Positions 41,453-49,309 of a stretch of DNA of 64,000 nt are shown here, piece by piece. This DNA is from Nonomuraea africana (lineage in GTDB: Bacteria; Actinomycetota; Actinomycetes; Streptosporangiales; Streptosporangiaceae). The notes under the pieces are model-generated. The model saw only the letters and a program-made list of their open reading frames with translations, was not told where the DNA came from and searched no databases. A program made the position numbers and the translations under genes. The stretch spans positions 8,990,001 to 9,054,000 of the forward strand of contig NZ_JADBEF010000001.1 of the NCBI RefSeq assembly GCF_014873535.1. Reading direction: 5' to 3'. Every line of letters begins with the position of its first letter. Positions within the stretch are counted from its first letter, which is position 1.

Positions 41453-41502
41453 TTAGTGGATCTTGAGGGGGTTGAGCGGATGGTCGGGCGGTTCCAGGTG
41501 AT

Positions 41503-42486
41503 CTAGCGGTGGGGCTGCCCAGCCTGGATCGGTGCGATGGTGGCGCGTTCGGCGGTGTTGATCACCCATGCGGTGGCCGCCGCCGTGACCAGCAGCACCG
41601 CGGCAGCGGCGCTCAGGGTCGCCATGTCCGGGTGGATGAGGGACTGCCCGCGCCCTGCCTGCCAGGTCACGGTCGCGACCAGCCCGGTGTAGCCGACGGC
41701 GGCGGTGCCGACCAGGCGGGCGCGTACCTTCTCGTCGCGCAGCCAGGCGTGCCTGCCGGCGAGGGCGGACAGGGCGGCGGTGAGCAGGAGGAGCGCCTGG
41801 ATGCCGTGCAGGGCGAAGAAGTGCGGGACCCGGAAGTCGCCGCCGGTCACGCTCCAGCCGGTGAGGGGCATGCCGTGGCCGTCGGGGTCGCCGATGCCGT
41901 GCCCTTGGTACATCTGAACGCGCTCGCCGTTGGCGTCGGTCACCGTACGCGGGTGGATCTCGGTGACCATCCAGTAGATCGGCACGAGCATGCCGAAGGT
42001 GGCCAGCGCAAGCCCGGCGCGGATCGCCCTGTTCAGGGCGGGTCCGCCGGTGCGCTGAATCAGCACGACGATCGCCAGGATCAGCTGGGCGATGAGGATG
42101 ATCATCACGCCGTAGGTGAGGATGGGGACCAGGGCCAGGGTGACCGGATCGTTCTGGTTCGCGTTGAAGTGACTGATGGTGCCGCGCGCCGCCTGGACGG
42201 TGATGGCGGCGACCTCGGTGATCGCGGCCAGCGCGAAGACCGTGCCGACCCACCAACCCAGACGCCTTCCCCTGCTCAGCTTGGTCAGCAGCCAGGCCAG
42301 CGTGCCGGCATACAGGGCGAAGGCGAAGCCGAACTTCAACGGCTTGACCCACACCGACTCATCGAGCAGCGTGCGGCCGTCCACCACGAGCCCGACACCG
42401 GCGGCCAGCACGAGGCCCAGCATGAGGAGCGCGCAGACCACCAGTGGACGGTGCCAGGTGCGCACGGGGGTGAGGAAGGAAGTCAT
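41503..42486 (-). CDS. Polytopic membrane protein of unknown function
   Basis: Protein of 327 residues with seven or eight probable membrane helices (for example VVCALLMLGLVLAAGVGLVV, VWVKPLKFGFAFALYAGTLA). WVKPLKF near the first loop and PHFFALHGIQALLL are conserved-looking; His residues in the helices could bind metal or haem. I recognise no characterised family. It is divergent from the IS30-HTH/MarR regulator, with inverted repeats between them, so it is probably that regulator's target. Confidence 0.78.
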   Translation of the reverse strand: MTSFLTPVRTWHRPLVVCALLMLGLVLAAGVGLVVDGRTLLDESVWVKPLKFGFAFALYAGTLAWLLTKLSRGRRLGWWVGTVFALAAITEVAAITVQAARGTISHFNANQNDPVTLALVPILTYGVMIILIAQLILAIVVLIQRTGGPALNRAIRAGLALATFGMLVPIYWMVTEIHPRTVTDANGERVQMYQGHGIGDPDGHGMPLTGWSVTGGDFRVPHFFALHGIQALLLLTAALSALAGRHAWLRDEKVRARLVGTAAVGYTGLVATVTWQAGRGQSLIHPDMATLSAAAAVLLVTAAATAWVINTAERATIAPIQAGQPHR

Positions 42487-42548
42487 GAGGGGGCTCCGAT
42501 CACGGCGACGAGCAGCCCGCGTTCGGGCGGCTCCGATCACACCGCTTG

Positions 42549-42584
42549 TTTGCGAATGAATAAAAGCTAACTTGCATTCACAAA
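42549..42584. promoter_or_regulatory. Operator-like inverted repeats in AT-rich divergent spacer
   Basis: TTTGCGAATG (42549-42558) and CATTCACAAA (42575-42584) form a 10-bp dyad with one mismatch. Related words GTGAATGCAAAT (42659-42670) and TTTGCAATGAG (about 42684) form a second looser site nearer the regulator. Confidence 0.5.
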
Positions 42585-42751
42585 TTCGGCAATCTAGAAA
42601 ATGAAATAGACGCTGAACTGCTGGCCAACTCCCATCAAGTCTTGCAATGATGGTGAAGGTGAATGCAAATCCAGCCCCGACTCGTTTGCAATGAGGTGTC
42701 TGCGAACGCAATACTGGCCACACCAGAAGACGTGACACGGAGGCGAGACCG

Positions 42752-43477
42752 ATGCCCGGAGGCAGACTGACCCATCAGGACCGGCAGAAGATCGCCGAGG
42801 GACTGGCCGGGGGACTCACCTACACCGAGATCGCCGGCCGCCTGGACAGGCCCATCTCCACCATCACCCGGGAGGTGGCCCGCAACGGCGGCCCCGGCGG
42901 CTACCGCGCCGACCAGGCACAGCAGGCGACCCAAGGGCGCACTCGCCGCCGCAAGCCGACCCCGACCCCGCCCCCACCGACCGTCACTGACGCACACGGG
43001 CGCGACCCCGAGGCAGTCCACGAGCTGGAGGAACAGTTCACCGCGATGATGGTCGGCACGGGTCTGCCGCGGATGACGGCCCGGGTGCTCACCTGCCTGT
43101 ACGTCACCGACAGCGGCAGCCTGACCGCCGCCGAGCTCGTCCGGCGCCTCCAGGTCAGCCCCGCCTCCATCTCCAAGGCCGTCGGCGAACTCGAACAGCA
43201 GGAGCTCATCAGGCGCGAACGCGACCCCCGCCGGCGGCGCGACCGGTACGTCATCGACGCCGACGCCTGGTTCCGCGGCTGGATGGCCAGCGCCCGTCAG
43301 AACACCATGCTGGCCGACTTCGCCCGCCAAGGCGCCCAGATCCTCGGCGCGACCACACCCGCCGGTACCCGCATGCAAGACATCGGCCACTTCTTCGAGC
43401 ACGTCGGTCAGGCCATGATCCAGGCGGCCGAGGAGTGGCGGCAGGCCTATGCCGCGAAGCGCACCGCACACGGCTAG
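42752..43477 (+). CDS. Regulator fusing an IS30-type HTH to a GbsR/MarR-like domain
   Basis: Protein of 241 residues. Residues 5-50 (LTHQDRQKIAEGLAGGLTYTEIAGRLDRPISTITREVARNGG) match the N-terminal HTH_38 of IS30 transposases. After a Pro/Thr linker, about 85-240 form a MarR/GbsR-like winged helix (LTAAELVRRLQVSPASISKAVGELEQQELIRR, RRRDRYVIDADAW). Two DNA-binding modules could read a split or extended operator such as the repeats upstream. The gene is divergent from the membrane protein. It is not a transposase: there is no DDE domain. Confidence 0.85.
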   Translation: MPGGRLTHQDRQKIAEGLAGGLTYTEIAGRLDRPISTITREVARNGGPGGYRADQAQQATQGRTRRRKPTPTPPPPTVTDAHGRDPEAVHELEEQFTAMMVGTGLPRMTARVLTCLYVTDSGSLTAAELVRRLQVSPASISKAVGELEQQELIRRERDPRRRRDRYVIDADAWFRGWMASARQNTMLADFARQGAQILGATTPAGTRMQDIGHFFEHVGQAMIQAAEEWRQAYAAKRTAHG

Positions 43478-43608
43478 CACAGCGCGGCGATGGCCGTCGG
43501 AATCGGAACCGGTCACCTCTCTTCGGTAGGCCTGAGATCAAACTGAACTTTCGCCGGGTCGTGACACTCCAACCAGGGGTACGGCACGCGACCACAAGGA
43601 AGAGCGCC

Positions 43609-44100
43609 ATGAAGAAGATGCTCGTCGCGGCTCTGGCCGGCGGGGCGCTGCTCATCGCTGGCACGCCCGCGCTCGCCCAGACCGTCAAACCCGCCCTGGG
43701 CCCCTACGGCTACGGCAAGGTCAAGCTCGGGATGAGCTTCAAGCAGGCGAAGGCGACAGGGAAGGTCGCCCTCAAATGGGGTGACAAGGACAGCGGCTGC
43801 TCCGGCTGGGACCTGAAGGCCTACCCCACCGGCAAGGACAGCGTTGGGCTCTACATCTCCAAGAGGCGGGGCGTGGCCGTCATCTTCGCCGCGAAGGGCA
43901 TGAAAACGCCCGAGGGCGTCGGGATCGGTTCCACGATGAAGCAGGTCAAGGCGGCCTACCCGAAGGTGAGGACGCCGCGCGGGCTGAACCCGCACGTCTC
44001 TGTGCCGGGCAACCCCAAGGCTCATTACACCTTCTTCGCCGACAAGGGCAGGCTCGAAGGGCTGTCGCTCGCCCTCGGCACGCAGGACTGCGTGAGCTGA
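43609..44100 (+). CDS. Small secreted protein of unknown function
   Basis: Protein of 163 residues with a clear signal peptide (MKKMLVAALAGGALLIAGTPALAQ, cleavage after ALA). The mature part has GPYGYGKVKLGMSFKQAKATG, repeated as VGIGSTMKQVKAAYPKV, a duplicated segment seen in small actinobacterial secreted proteins; Cys pairs are in DSGCSGWD and TQDCVS. AAGGAAGA precedes ATG 43609. Ends at a strong terminator. Confidence 0.8.
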   Translation: MKKMLVAALAGGALLIAGTPALAQTVKPALGPYGYGKVKLGMSFKQAKATGKVALKWGDKDSGCSGWDLKAYPTGKDSVGLYISKRRGVAVIFAAKGMKTPEGVGIGSTMKQVKAAYPKVRTPRGLNPHVSVPGNPKAHYTFFADKGRLEGLSLALGTQDCVS

Positions 44101-44144
44101 CGCAGGTCGCGGACGTTCGCCCAGCGTCTGCTGGGTACGGCAGG

Positions 44145-44172
44145 CCTGCCGTGGCGCAGTGGCCACGGCAGG
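44145..44172. terminator. Strong bidirectional terminator
   Basis: CCTGCCGTGGC (44145-44155) pairs perfectly with GCCACGGCAGG (44162-44172) over a 6-base loop, between the convergent secreted-protein and TetR genes. Confidence 0.75.
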
Positions 44173-44248
44173 TGTCGGCGGCGCTTTCGAAGACTTGTCT
44201 CCGCTCCTGCCCGAACCGGGGCCAAGGCCAGGCGGCGAGCTTGAGATC

Positions 44249-44875
44249 TCAGCCCAGCAGCTCACGAGCCAGGACATCGCCCCACCATCGTTCGACGCGA
44301 TCGGGTGACCACCCGCGCTCGACGGTGAGCGTGGTGTAGACGTCGATGTTGCAGATGGCCGCGTAGACGTCGACGGCGGTCTCCACGTCCAGCCCGGCGC
44401 GCAGAACCCCGCCCGGCCAGGAGGAGAACACCTGGACGCGGGTCTCGTCGGCGCGGCGGCGGCCGTCGCCGTACACCGTGGCCAGGTCCGGCTCGGTGCG
44501 GCCGGCTTCCCGCAGGAGCACGATGATGTCGCCCGCACGCTCGTACAGCCGGCGGTCGAAGCCGGCCATCGCGCTCAGCTGCCGCGCCGGATCCGCCGCG
44601 GGGTCTTCCAACTCGGCCAGCATCTGCGGCGCGTCACCGCTCAAATCCGCCGAATCCGCCAGGGCCCTGGTCAGCCCGATCTTGTTCCCGTACGTCGAGT
44701 ACACCGTCGGCACGGACACACCGGCCTCGCGTGCCACGTCACGCACCGTCGTCTGCGCCCACCCCCGTGCGAGGAAGAGCCTGCGGGCGGCGCGGGCGAT
44801 CTCGGCACGGGTCTCCAGAGCCTGGGTGGTACGGCGGAGCGAATCGTAGCGACGCTGCCCCTGTTCCTCGCTCAT
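44249..44875 (-). CDS. TetR-family regulator
   Basis: Protein of 208 residues. The HTH reads TRAEIARAARRLFLARGWAQTTVRDVAREAGVSVPTVYSTYGNKIGLTRAL (about 22-73), followed by a variable helical ligand domain. It is divergent from the NAD(P)-binding protein at 44966 with a 29-bp dyad in the spacer, so it most likely represses that gene. Ligand unknown. Confidence 0.9.
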   Translation of the reverse strand: MSEEQGQRRYDSLRRTTQALETRAEIARAARRLFLARGWAQTTVRDVAREAGVSVPTVYSTYGNKIGLTRALADSADLSGDAPQMLAELEDPAADPARQLSAMAGFDRRLYERAGDIIVLLREAGRTEPDLATVYGDGRRRADETRVQVFSSWPGGVLRAGLDVETAVDVYAAICNIDVYTTLTVERGWSPDRVERWWGDVLARELLG

Positions 44876-44892
44876 GATCCCCCATGTGGTTT

Positions 44893-44921
44893 ACGCTACT
44901 TATAATGAATATAGGATGCGT
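44893..44921. promoter_or_regulatory. Probable TetR operator overlapping a -10-like box
   Basis: A dyad of form ACGC-n4-TATA-n5-TATA-n4-GCGT covers the spacer; TATAAT (44901-44906) within it resembles a -10 element of the plus-strand promoter. Binding here would block RNA polymerase. Confidence 0.5.
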
Positions 44922-44965
44922 CAAAGCCCAGACGCCACAACGCAAAGCTAGTGGGAGGCAAGCAC

Positions 44966-45670
44966 GTGAAGCTTGTGATCTTCGGGGCCAACGGCCCGAC
45001 AGGGCGACTCGCCACCGCCCAGGCGCTCACCGAGGGCCACACCGTCACCGCCGTCACTCGGCATCCGGAGGCGTTTCCCATCAACGATCCCGCGCTGGAC
45101 GTCGCGAAGGCGGACGCCCTGGACTCCGAGGCGGTGGATCGGGCGGTGGCCGGACATGACGCGGTGATCTCGACGCTCGGTGTGCCCTACGGCTCCGAGA
45201 ACACCACCATGTTCTCCGAGTCCGCCACGAACATCATCGAGGCCATGGCCGCGCACCGCATCCGGCGGCTGGTGTGCGTCACCTCGACCGGCGTGCCGAT
45301 GAAACCTCCGCCCGGCGAGACCCTCGTCTATCGCAAGGTGATCATCCCACTACTCCTCAGGATGGGGCGTCCGCTGTACGAGGATGCCGGCCGTATGGAA
45401 AAGATCGTGGCCCGCACCGACCTCGACTGGACCGTCATCCGTCCTTCGGGACTGTTCGACGGCGGCGCGGTCACCGACTACACCGTGGGCCCGCCGCAGA
45501 TGATCGGCAGGTTCACCTCACGTCGCGACCTGGCGGACGCGCTCATCCGCGAGGCCGTCGAAGACCGCAACGTCCGCTCCATCATCGAGGTCATCACCAC
45601 CGAGGGCACGCCGAGCGTCTACCGCGTGTTCCTGAAGGAAGCGCTCCGCATCGGCAGCGGCAGCGCGTGA
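44966..45670 (+). CDS. NAD(P)H-binding atypical SDR
   Basis: Protein of 234 residues. KLVIFGANGPTGRLATAQALTEGHTVTAVTRHP is the Rossmann motif, followed by AVISTLGVPYGSE, RLVCVTSTGVPM and WTVIRPSGLFDGG: the NAD(P)-binding domain of SDR atypical 5/NmrA-like proteins such as biliverdin-reductase-B-like enzymes. GTG 44966, with GGGAGG eight bases upstream, is preferred over GTG 44951. Controlled by the divergent TetR. Confidence 0.87.
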   Translation: MKLVIFGANGPTGRLATAQALTEGHTVTAVTRHPEAFPINDPALDVAKADALDSEAVDRAVAGHDAVISTLGVPYGSENTTMFSESATNIIEAMAAHRIRRLVCVTSTGVPMKPPPGETLVYRKVIIPLLLRMGRPLYEDAGRMEKIVARTDLDWTVIRPSGLFDGGAVTDYTVGPPQMIGRFTSRRDLADALIREAVEDRNVRSIIEVITTEGTPSVYRVFLKEALRIGSGSA

Positions 45671-46006
45671 GGGCGCGCAGGCATCATGAGCCTGCATCCG
45701 GCACACGAGTGTGGTCGCCTGCGCCTCCTGCGAATCGCGGCCGACATCTCCCGTGCATGGCGACTCTTTCCAGTGGCTCACCATGCGAGTCAGCTTCGAA
45801 CGCAATGCCCTGCGAGGGGCTGGCGCCGCAGCGTTGGCGACCAGCGTGGTGAATCGTGACCGGTGTCCTGGTCCGGGTGACCGGGTCCGGCGACTCCTCC
45901 GACGTGCGGCGCATGGCTGCACGCGGCCGCTGCCGTGCTCGTGCTGGCCCTCGCCGCCGCCCTGTGGGTCACGACCTGGCGAGATCGGGGCTCGTGGCGG
46001 CGAACC
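45671..46006. other. Non-coding stretch with a hydrophobic scrap
   Basis: About 335 bases. Around 45911-45990 one plus frame encodes a membrane-like segment (AAAAVLVLALAAALWVTTW), perhaps the remnant of a membrane protein, but no start, ribosome-binding site or family resemblance is visible. Confidence 0.35.
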
Positions 46007-46387
46007 TCACTCCGAGACCGGGGCGCTGTTCGTCGAGCTCGGCGCCGACTGACGGCTGATGCCCGGTGCGGCCTCCAGCAGGTGATCGAAGCCCAGGCAG
46101 TCCAGCAGCCGATCCACCCGGGCCGGCACGTTGGTCAGGCCAAGGTCGCCACCCTTGCGCTGGAGGCTCTGCTTGAACGACACCAGCACGCCCAACCCCG
46201 AACAGTCCATGAAGGACACCTGGCTCATGTCTATCTCGAGGACGGGCGCCACCCCTACGCGGTCAGCCAGGGCCCGCACCAGCTCGGCACGCAGCTGGTC
46301 GACGGTCGCCATGTCGATCTCCCCGCGCGGAGAGACGACCACGCGGTCGTCCTGGCCTGTGCCCGTCGGCTTCAGGTGCTGCATCAC
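46007..46387 (-). CDS. STAS-domain anti-sigma factor antagonist
   Basis: Protein of 126 residues. VVVSPRGEIDMATVDQLRAEL, then EIDMSQVSFMDCSGLGVLVSF with the phosphorylatable Ser63 (D-C-S-G-L) mark a SpoIIAA/BldG-like STAS protein. It would bind and sequester an anti-sigma kinase when dephosphorylated. No RsbW-like kinase or sigma factor is adjacent, so its partner is elsewhere. Two ATGs (46387, 46384). Confidence 0.88.
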   Translation of the reverse strand: MMQHLKPTGTGQDDRVVVSPRGEIDMATVDQLRAELVRALADRVGVAPVLEIDMSQVSFMDCSGLGVLVSFKQSLQRKGGDLGLTNVPARVDRLLDCLGFDHLLEAAPGISRQSAPSSTNSAPVSE

Positions 46388-46688
46388 CCACCTCCACAGA
46401 CCTACGCAATGGAATGCCCGAAATGTTCGGTTAGCTCACCACAACCGCGGGAGCCGCGTCCCTCTCGGCAAGGCAAATCCCCGGCAAGAACCTCGCCAAC
46501 CGGCCGGCTGCGGTATTCCAGCGGCAGCTCGATGGGGGCTCGTACCGTTGCTGATGAGTGAAGGGTCTACCGAAGCGCTGGCGTCCGTGCAATGAGGGTG
46601 CTGGCAATGCAGATCATTACCGGAGCGGCCGGGTTGTCGAGCCTTCGATAAAGCCGGCCGCCTGATTGACCATCGTGCCCGCTCTACC
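46388..46688. other. Non-coding stretch
   Basis: About 300 bases between the STAS gene and the NmrA-like gene. No gene is supported. It should include the STAS promoter and the 3' region of the NmrA gene. Confidence 0.35.
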
Positions 46689-47768
46689 TCACCGTGCAGA
46701 GAACCTCTCCTCACTGACGATCCGCCCGTCGCGCACGGTGTAGACACCGATCGTGGAGTCGGCGGTGAACCGTACGGCGAAGCGGTCGCCGCCCGCCTGC
46801 AGGTACGGCCCCTCGACGGGCCCGCTCACCTGCCCCGAAGTCAGCAGGTGCCGGGTGATCGCGTCAGTCTCGCCCCTGTTGGCCAGACTGACGAAGGCCA
46901 GCCCCACCCCTTCGGCCGTCGGCTCCACGAACGCGGGCAGGTGGTCGAGTAGCCACTCCCGATAGGACGTGGCCGGCCGTCCGAGGATCTCCCGGATCGC
47001 CGGGACCACCGGCTCGGGCCGGGCGGCGACCTCCATCATGGTCTCCACGACGGAGTCCACGTCCTCCGGCGGCACCCACGCGAGGAACCACTCCCTGGCC
47101 TGCTCCGGCGGGATCTCCTCCACCTTCGTCACCGGCCTGCCGACCAGCTCGCCCACGGCCCTGATCCGTTCGGCCCCGGTCATGAGCTCCTCGCCGGTCA
47201 GCATCGGCGTGGCCGTGTTCAGCAGGTCGTCGGTGAGCAGCGCGTGCACTCCCACCGCCGCCAGGTCCTTGGGATGTATCTGCGACCGCGCCCAGCTCAG
47301 GAACGGCCCGCGGACCACGCCGTCCGTGGGCACGGGAGTCCCGAGGTCGTTGCTCATGTGCCCGCCGGACCGCAGGAACGTCCATTCCTTGGCGTGTTCC
47401 CTGATCAGCCGCTCGATCCGGCCGTGTGAGGCGTTGTCGGCATCGTCGTGGGTCTCCGCACCGGCCGCCGACAGATAGACGATCCTGCGCGCCTGTGCCG
47501 CCAGCTTCGGGATCACCAGGTTCCGCGAGTGCTCGGTGAACATCGTCGGCCACACCAGGAAGATCTTGTCGACTCCTTCCAGCGCCTCGTCAAGAGAGCC
47601 GGGATCACCCAGGTCCCCCTTGACCACCCGCACCCCGTCGGGGACCGCCGCCTGCTCCGGGTTCCTGCTCAGTGCCTTGACCGTCACCCCGCCGCGCTCG
47701 TGCAGTTGCCGTACCACATGTCCACCGGTGTGACCGGTGGCCCCGGTCACCAGAATCGTCTCGTTCAT
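46689..47768 (-). CDS. NmrA-like NAD(P)-binding protein fused to a SnoaL-like C terminus
   Basis: Protein of 359 residues. Residues 1-275 form an NmrA/HSCARG-type domain (ILVTGATGHTGGHVVRQLHE, VDKIFLVWPTMF, IVYLSAAGAET, WTFLRSGGHMSNDLG, PATSYREWL). The usual protein ends about there; here some 75 more residues (GLAFVSLANRGETDAITRHL ... FTADSTIGVYTVRDGRIVSEERFSA) resemble a partial SnoaL/NTF2-like fold. A close relative without the tail is encoded at 48487. Divergent from the DsbA-like operon across a striking 24-bp inverted repeat. Confidence 0.85.
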   Translation of the reverse strand: MNETILVTGATGHTGGHVVRQLHERGGVTVKALSRNPEQAAVPDGVRVVKGDLGDPGSLDEALEGVDKIFLVWPTMFTEHSRNLVIPKLAAQARRIVYLSAAGAETHDDADNASHGRIERLIREHAKEWTFLRSGGHMSNDLGTPVPTDGVVRGPFLSWARSQIHPKDLAAVGVHALLTDDLLNTATPMLTGEELMTGAERIRAVGELVGRPVTKVEEIPPEQAREWFLAWVPPEDVDSVVETMMEVAARPEPVVPAIREILGRPATSYREWLLDHLPAFVEPTAEGVGLAFVSLANRGETDAITRHLLTSGQVSGPVEGPYLQAGGDRFAVRFTADSTIGVYTVRDGRIVSEERFSAR

Positions 47769-47797
47769 GACGCCGACGCTACGGTCGCGCCCATGAC

Positions 47798-47864
47798 CCC
47801 AACATCAGTCGATCGACTGGTGTGCCGGCGACCAGGCACGACCAGTCGATCGACTGATGTTGGG
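47798..47864. repeat. Perfect 24-bp inverted repeat in a divergent promoter
   Basis: Arms 47798-47821 and 47841-47864 are exact complements, separated by 19 bases. Each arm contains the 14-base palindrome CAGTCGATCGACTG, so the region holds two identical palindromic operator-like sites in mirror orientation. It lies between the NmrA-like gene (start 47768) and the DsbA-like gene (start 47894), ideally placed for one dimeric regulator to control both directions. Confidence 0.85.
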
Positions 47865-47893
47865 TGGCTTGGGCCGCTCCTACCGTCGAGGAC

Positions 47894-48490
47894 ATGACTT
47901 CACGGATTGAGATGACCATGGACATCGCGTGCGGCGCCTCCTACCTCGCATGGGACCGGTTGCGCAGGGCGCTGGCACGGGCGCGCGCCAAGGGCGGCGA
48001 GGCGGAGGTGGTCTTCCATCCCTTCCAGATCGCTCCCGACGCGCCGGACGACCCGGCGCGGGCCGAGCCTCTCGAAGAGGTGCACAAGCGGGTCTTCGGT
48101 CCGTCGGCGGGGGAGTCGACCGCCCGCATGACCGCGCTCGGAGCGCGGGAAGGGGTGGTCTACGACTACGGCAAGGCGGTGCTCGCCAACACGTTCGAAG
48201 CGCACCGGCTGATCAGGGTCGCCGCCGCGCAGGGGCGAGCCGAGGAGATGGCGGACCGGCTGTTCCGCGCCTACTTCGCCGATGGGCTCAACCTGGCCGA
48301 CAGCGACACGTTGCGGAAGCTGGCCGCCGAGGTCGGGGTGGCGTGGACCGACGACGGCGCGGAGGCGACCAGGGCGGAGCTGGAGCTGGTGCGCACGTCC
48401 GGGATCAGAGGCGTGCCGATCTCCAAGATCAACGGGCGCACGCTGTCCGGCGCGCAGTCCGAAGAGACGTTCTACGGAGAGATTTCATGA
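47894..48490 (+). CDS. DsbA/FrnE-like thioredoxin-fold protein lacking the CxxC pair
   Basis: Protein of 198 residues. FrnE/DsbA_oxidored layout is clear: the long helical insert (EEVHKRVFGPSAGESTARMTALGAREGVVYDYGKAVLANTFEAHRLIRVA ... LFRAYFADGLNLADSDTLRKLA) and the cis-Pro segment GIRGVPISKIN. The active site that normally reads CPWC is C13-G-A-S16 here, so the disulfide pair is lost and only one Cys remains. It may act as a glutathione- or mycothiol-transferase-like enzyme or isomerase. The stop overlaps the next gene (ATGA). Confidence 0.85.
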   Translation: MTSRIEMTMDIACGASYLAWDRLRRALARARAKGGEAEVVFHPFQIAPDAPDDPARAEPLEEVHKRVFGPSAGESTARMTALGAREGVVYDYGKAVLANTFEAHRLIRVAAAQGRAEEMADRLFRAYFADGLNLADSDTLRKLAAEVGVAWTDDGAEATRAELELVRTSGIRGVPISKINGRTLSGAQSEETFYGEIS

Positions 48491-49299
48491 TTCTGGTGAC
48501 AGGGGCGACCGGCCGGGTGGGTGGGCAGGTCGTCAAGCAGCTGGTGGAAGCGGGAGTGACCGAGGTGCGAGCGCTGGCCCGCGACGCGGGCCGGGCGCGG
48601 CTGCCGGTCGAGGTCGTCGAAGGCGATCTGGCCGCGCCTGGCTCGCTGGACGCGGCGCTGGAGGGCGTGGAGAAGGTCTTCCTCGTCTGGCCGACACTCC
48701 AGGCCGACCACGCCGCGCCCGAGACGGTGAAGAGGCTGGCGGGCAGACACGTCGTGTACTTCTCCTCCGCGGCGGCGGGAGAGGCCGATCCGATCAACGC
48801 CTCCCACGGCGAGATCGAACGGCTGGTCCGCGAGTCCGGCGCCGACTGGACCTTCCTGCGGATCACCGGCCTGGCGGCCAACGACCTCAAGTGGGCGGAC
48901 GGCATCCAGCGCGACGGTGTCGTGCGTGAGCCGTTCGCCGGGTGGGCGCGGTCCCACATCGACGAGGCCGACGTGGCGGCGGCGGGCGTGCGCGTGCTGA
49001 CCGGCGACGGGCACGAAGGGGCGACCTACGTGCTGACCGGGCCGCAGGCGCTGACCGCGCCCGAGCGGGTGGCCGCCATCTCCGAGGTGATCGGGCGCGA
49101 GGTGCGCTTCCAGGAGGCGTCCTTGGCGGAGGTCAGGCGCCAGTACGAGGCCGTCTTCGGGCCCGAGCTGGCCGCAGGGCTGGTCGGCAAGATGGCGAGC
49201 GGGCTCCCGGAGCCGGAGCCGGTCACCGGCGCGGTCGAGGAACTCACCGGACGCCCGGCCAGAACCTACCGCGAATGGGCCGCTGATCACTGGGGGTAG
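48487..49299 (+). CDS. NmrA-like NAD(P)-binding protein
   Basis: Protein of 270 residues. MILVTGATGRVGGQVVKQLVEAG, VEKVFLVWPTLQ, HVVYFSSAAAGEADPINASHGEIERLVRESGADWTFLRITG and the closing RPARTYREWAADHWG match NmrA/HSCARG-type proteins that sense NADPH or reduce quinones. It is a paralogue of the divergent 46689-47768 protein without the C-terminal extension. Second gene of the operon, overlapping the DsbA-like gene by four bases. Confidence 0.88.
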   Translation: MILVTGATGRVGGQVVKQLVEAGVTEVRALARDAGRARLPVEVVEGDLAAPGSLDAALEGVEKVFLVWPTLQADHAAPETVKRLAGRHVVYFSSAAAGEADPINASHGEIERLVRESGADWTFLRITGLAANDLKWADGIQRDGVVREPFAGWARSHIDEADVAAAGVRVLTGDGHEGATYVLTGPQALTAPERVAAISEVIGREVRFQEASLAEVRRQYEAVFGPELAAGLVGKMASGLPEPEPVTGAVEELTGRPARTYREWAADHWG

Positions 49300-49309
49300 C
49301 CTTTGAGAC

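Noticed and set aside
42752..42900. An IS30 transposase
   Set aside because: Only the HTH is IS30-like; the remainder is a MarR-type regulator with no DDE catalytic domain.
46600..46680. A possible transposase C-terminal scrap on the minus strand
   Set aside because: The segment (RRLDNPAAPVMICIASTLIA) is too short and not distinctive enough to assign.
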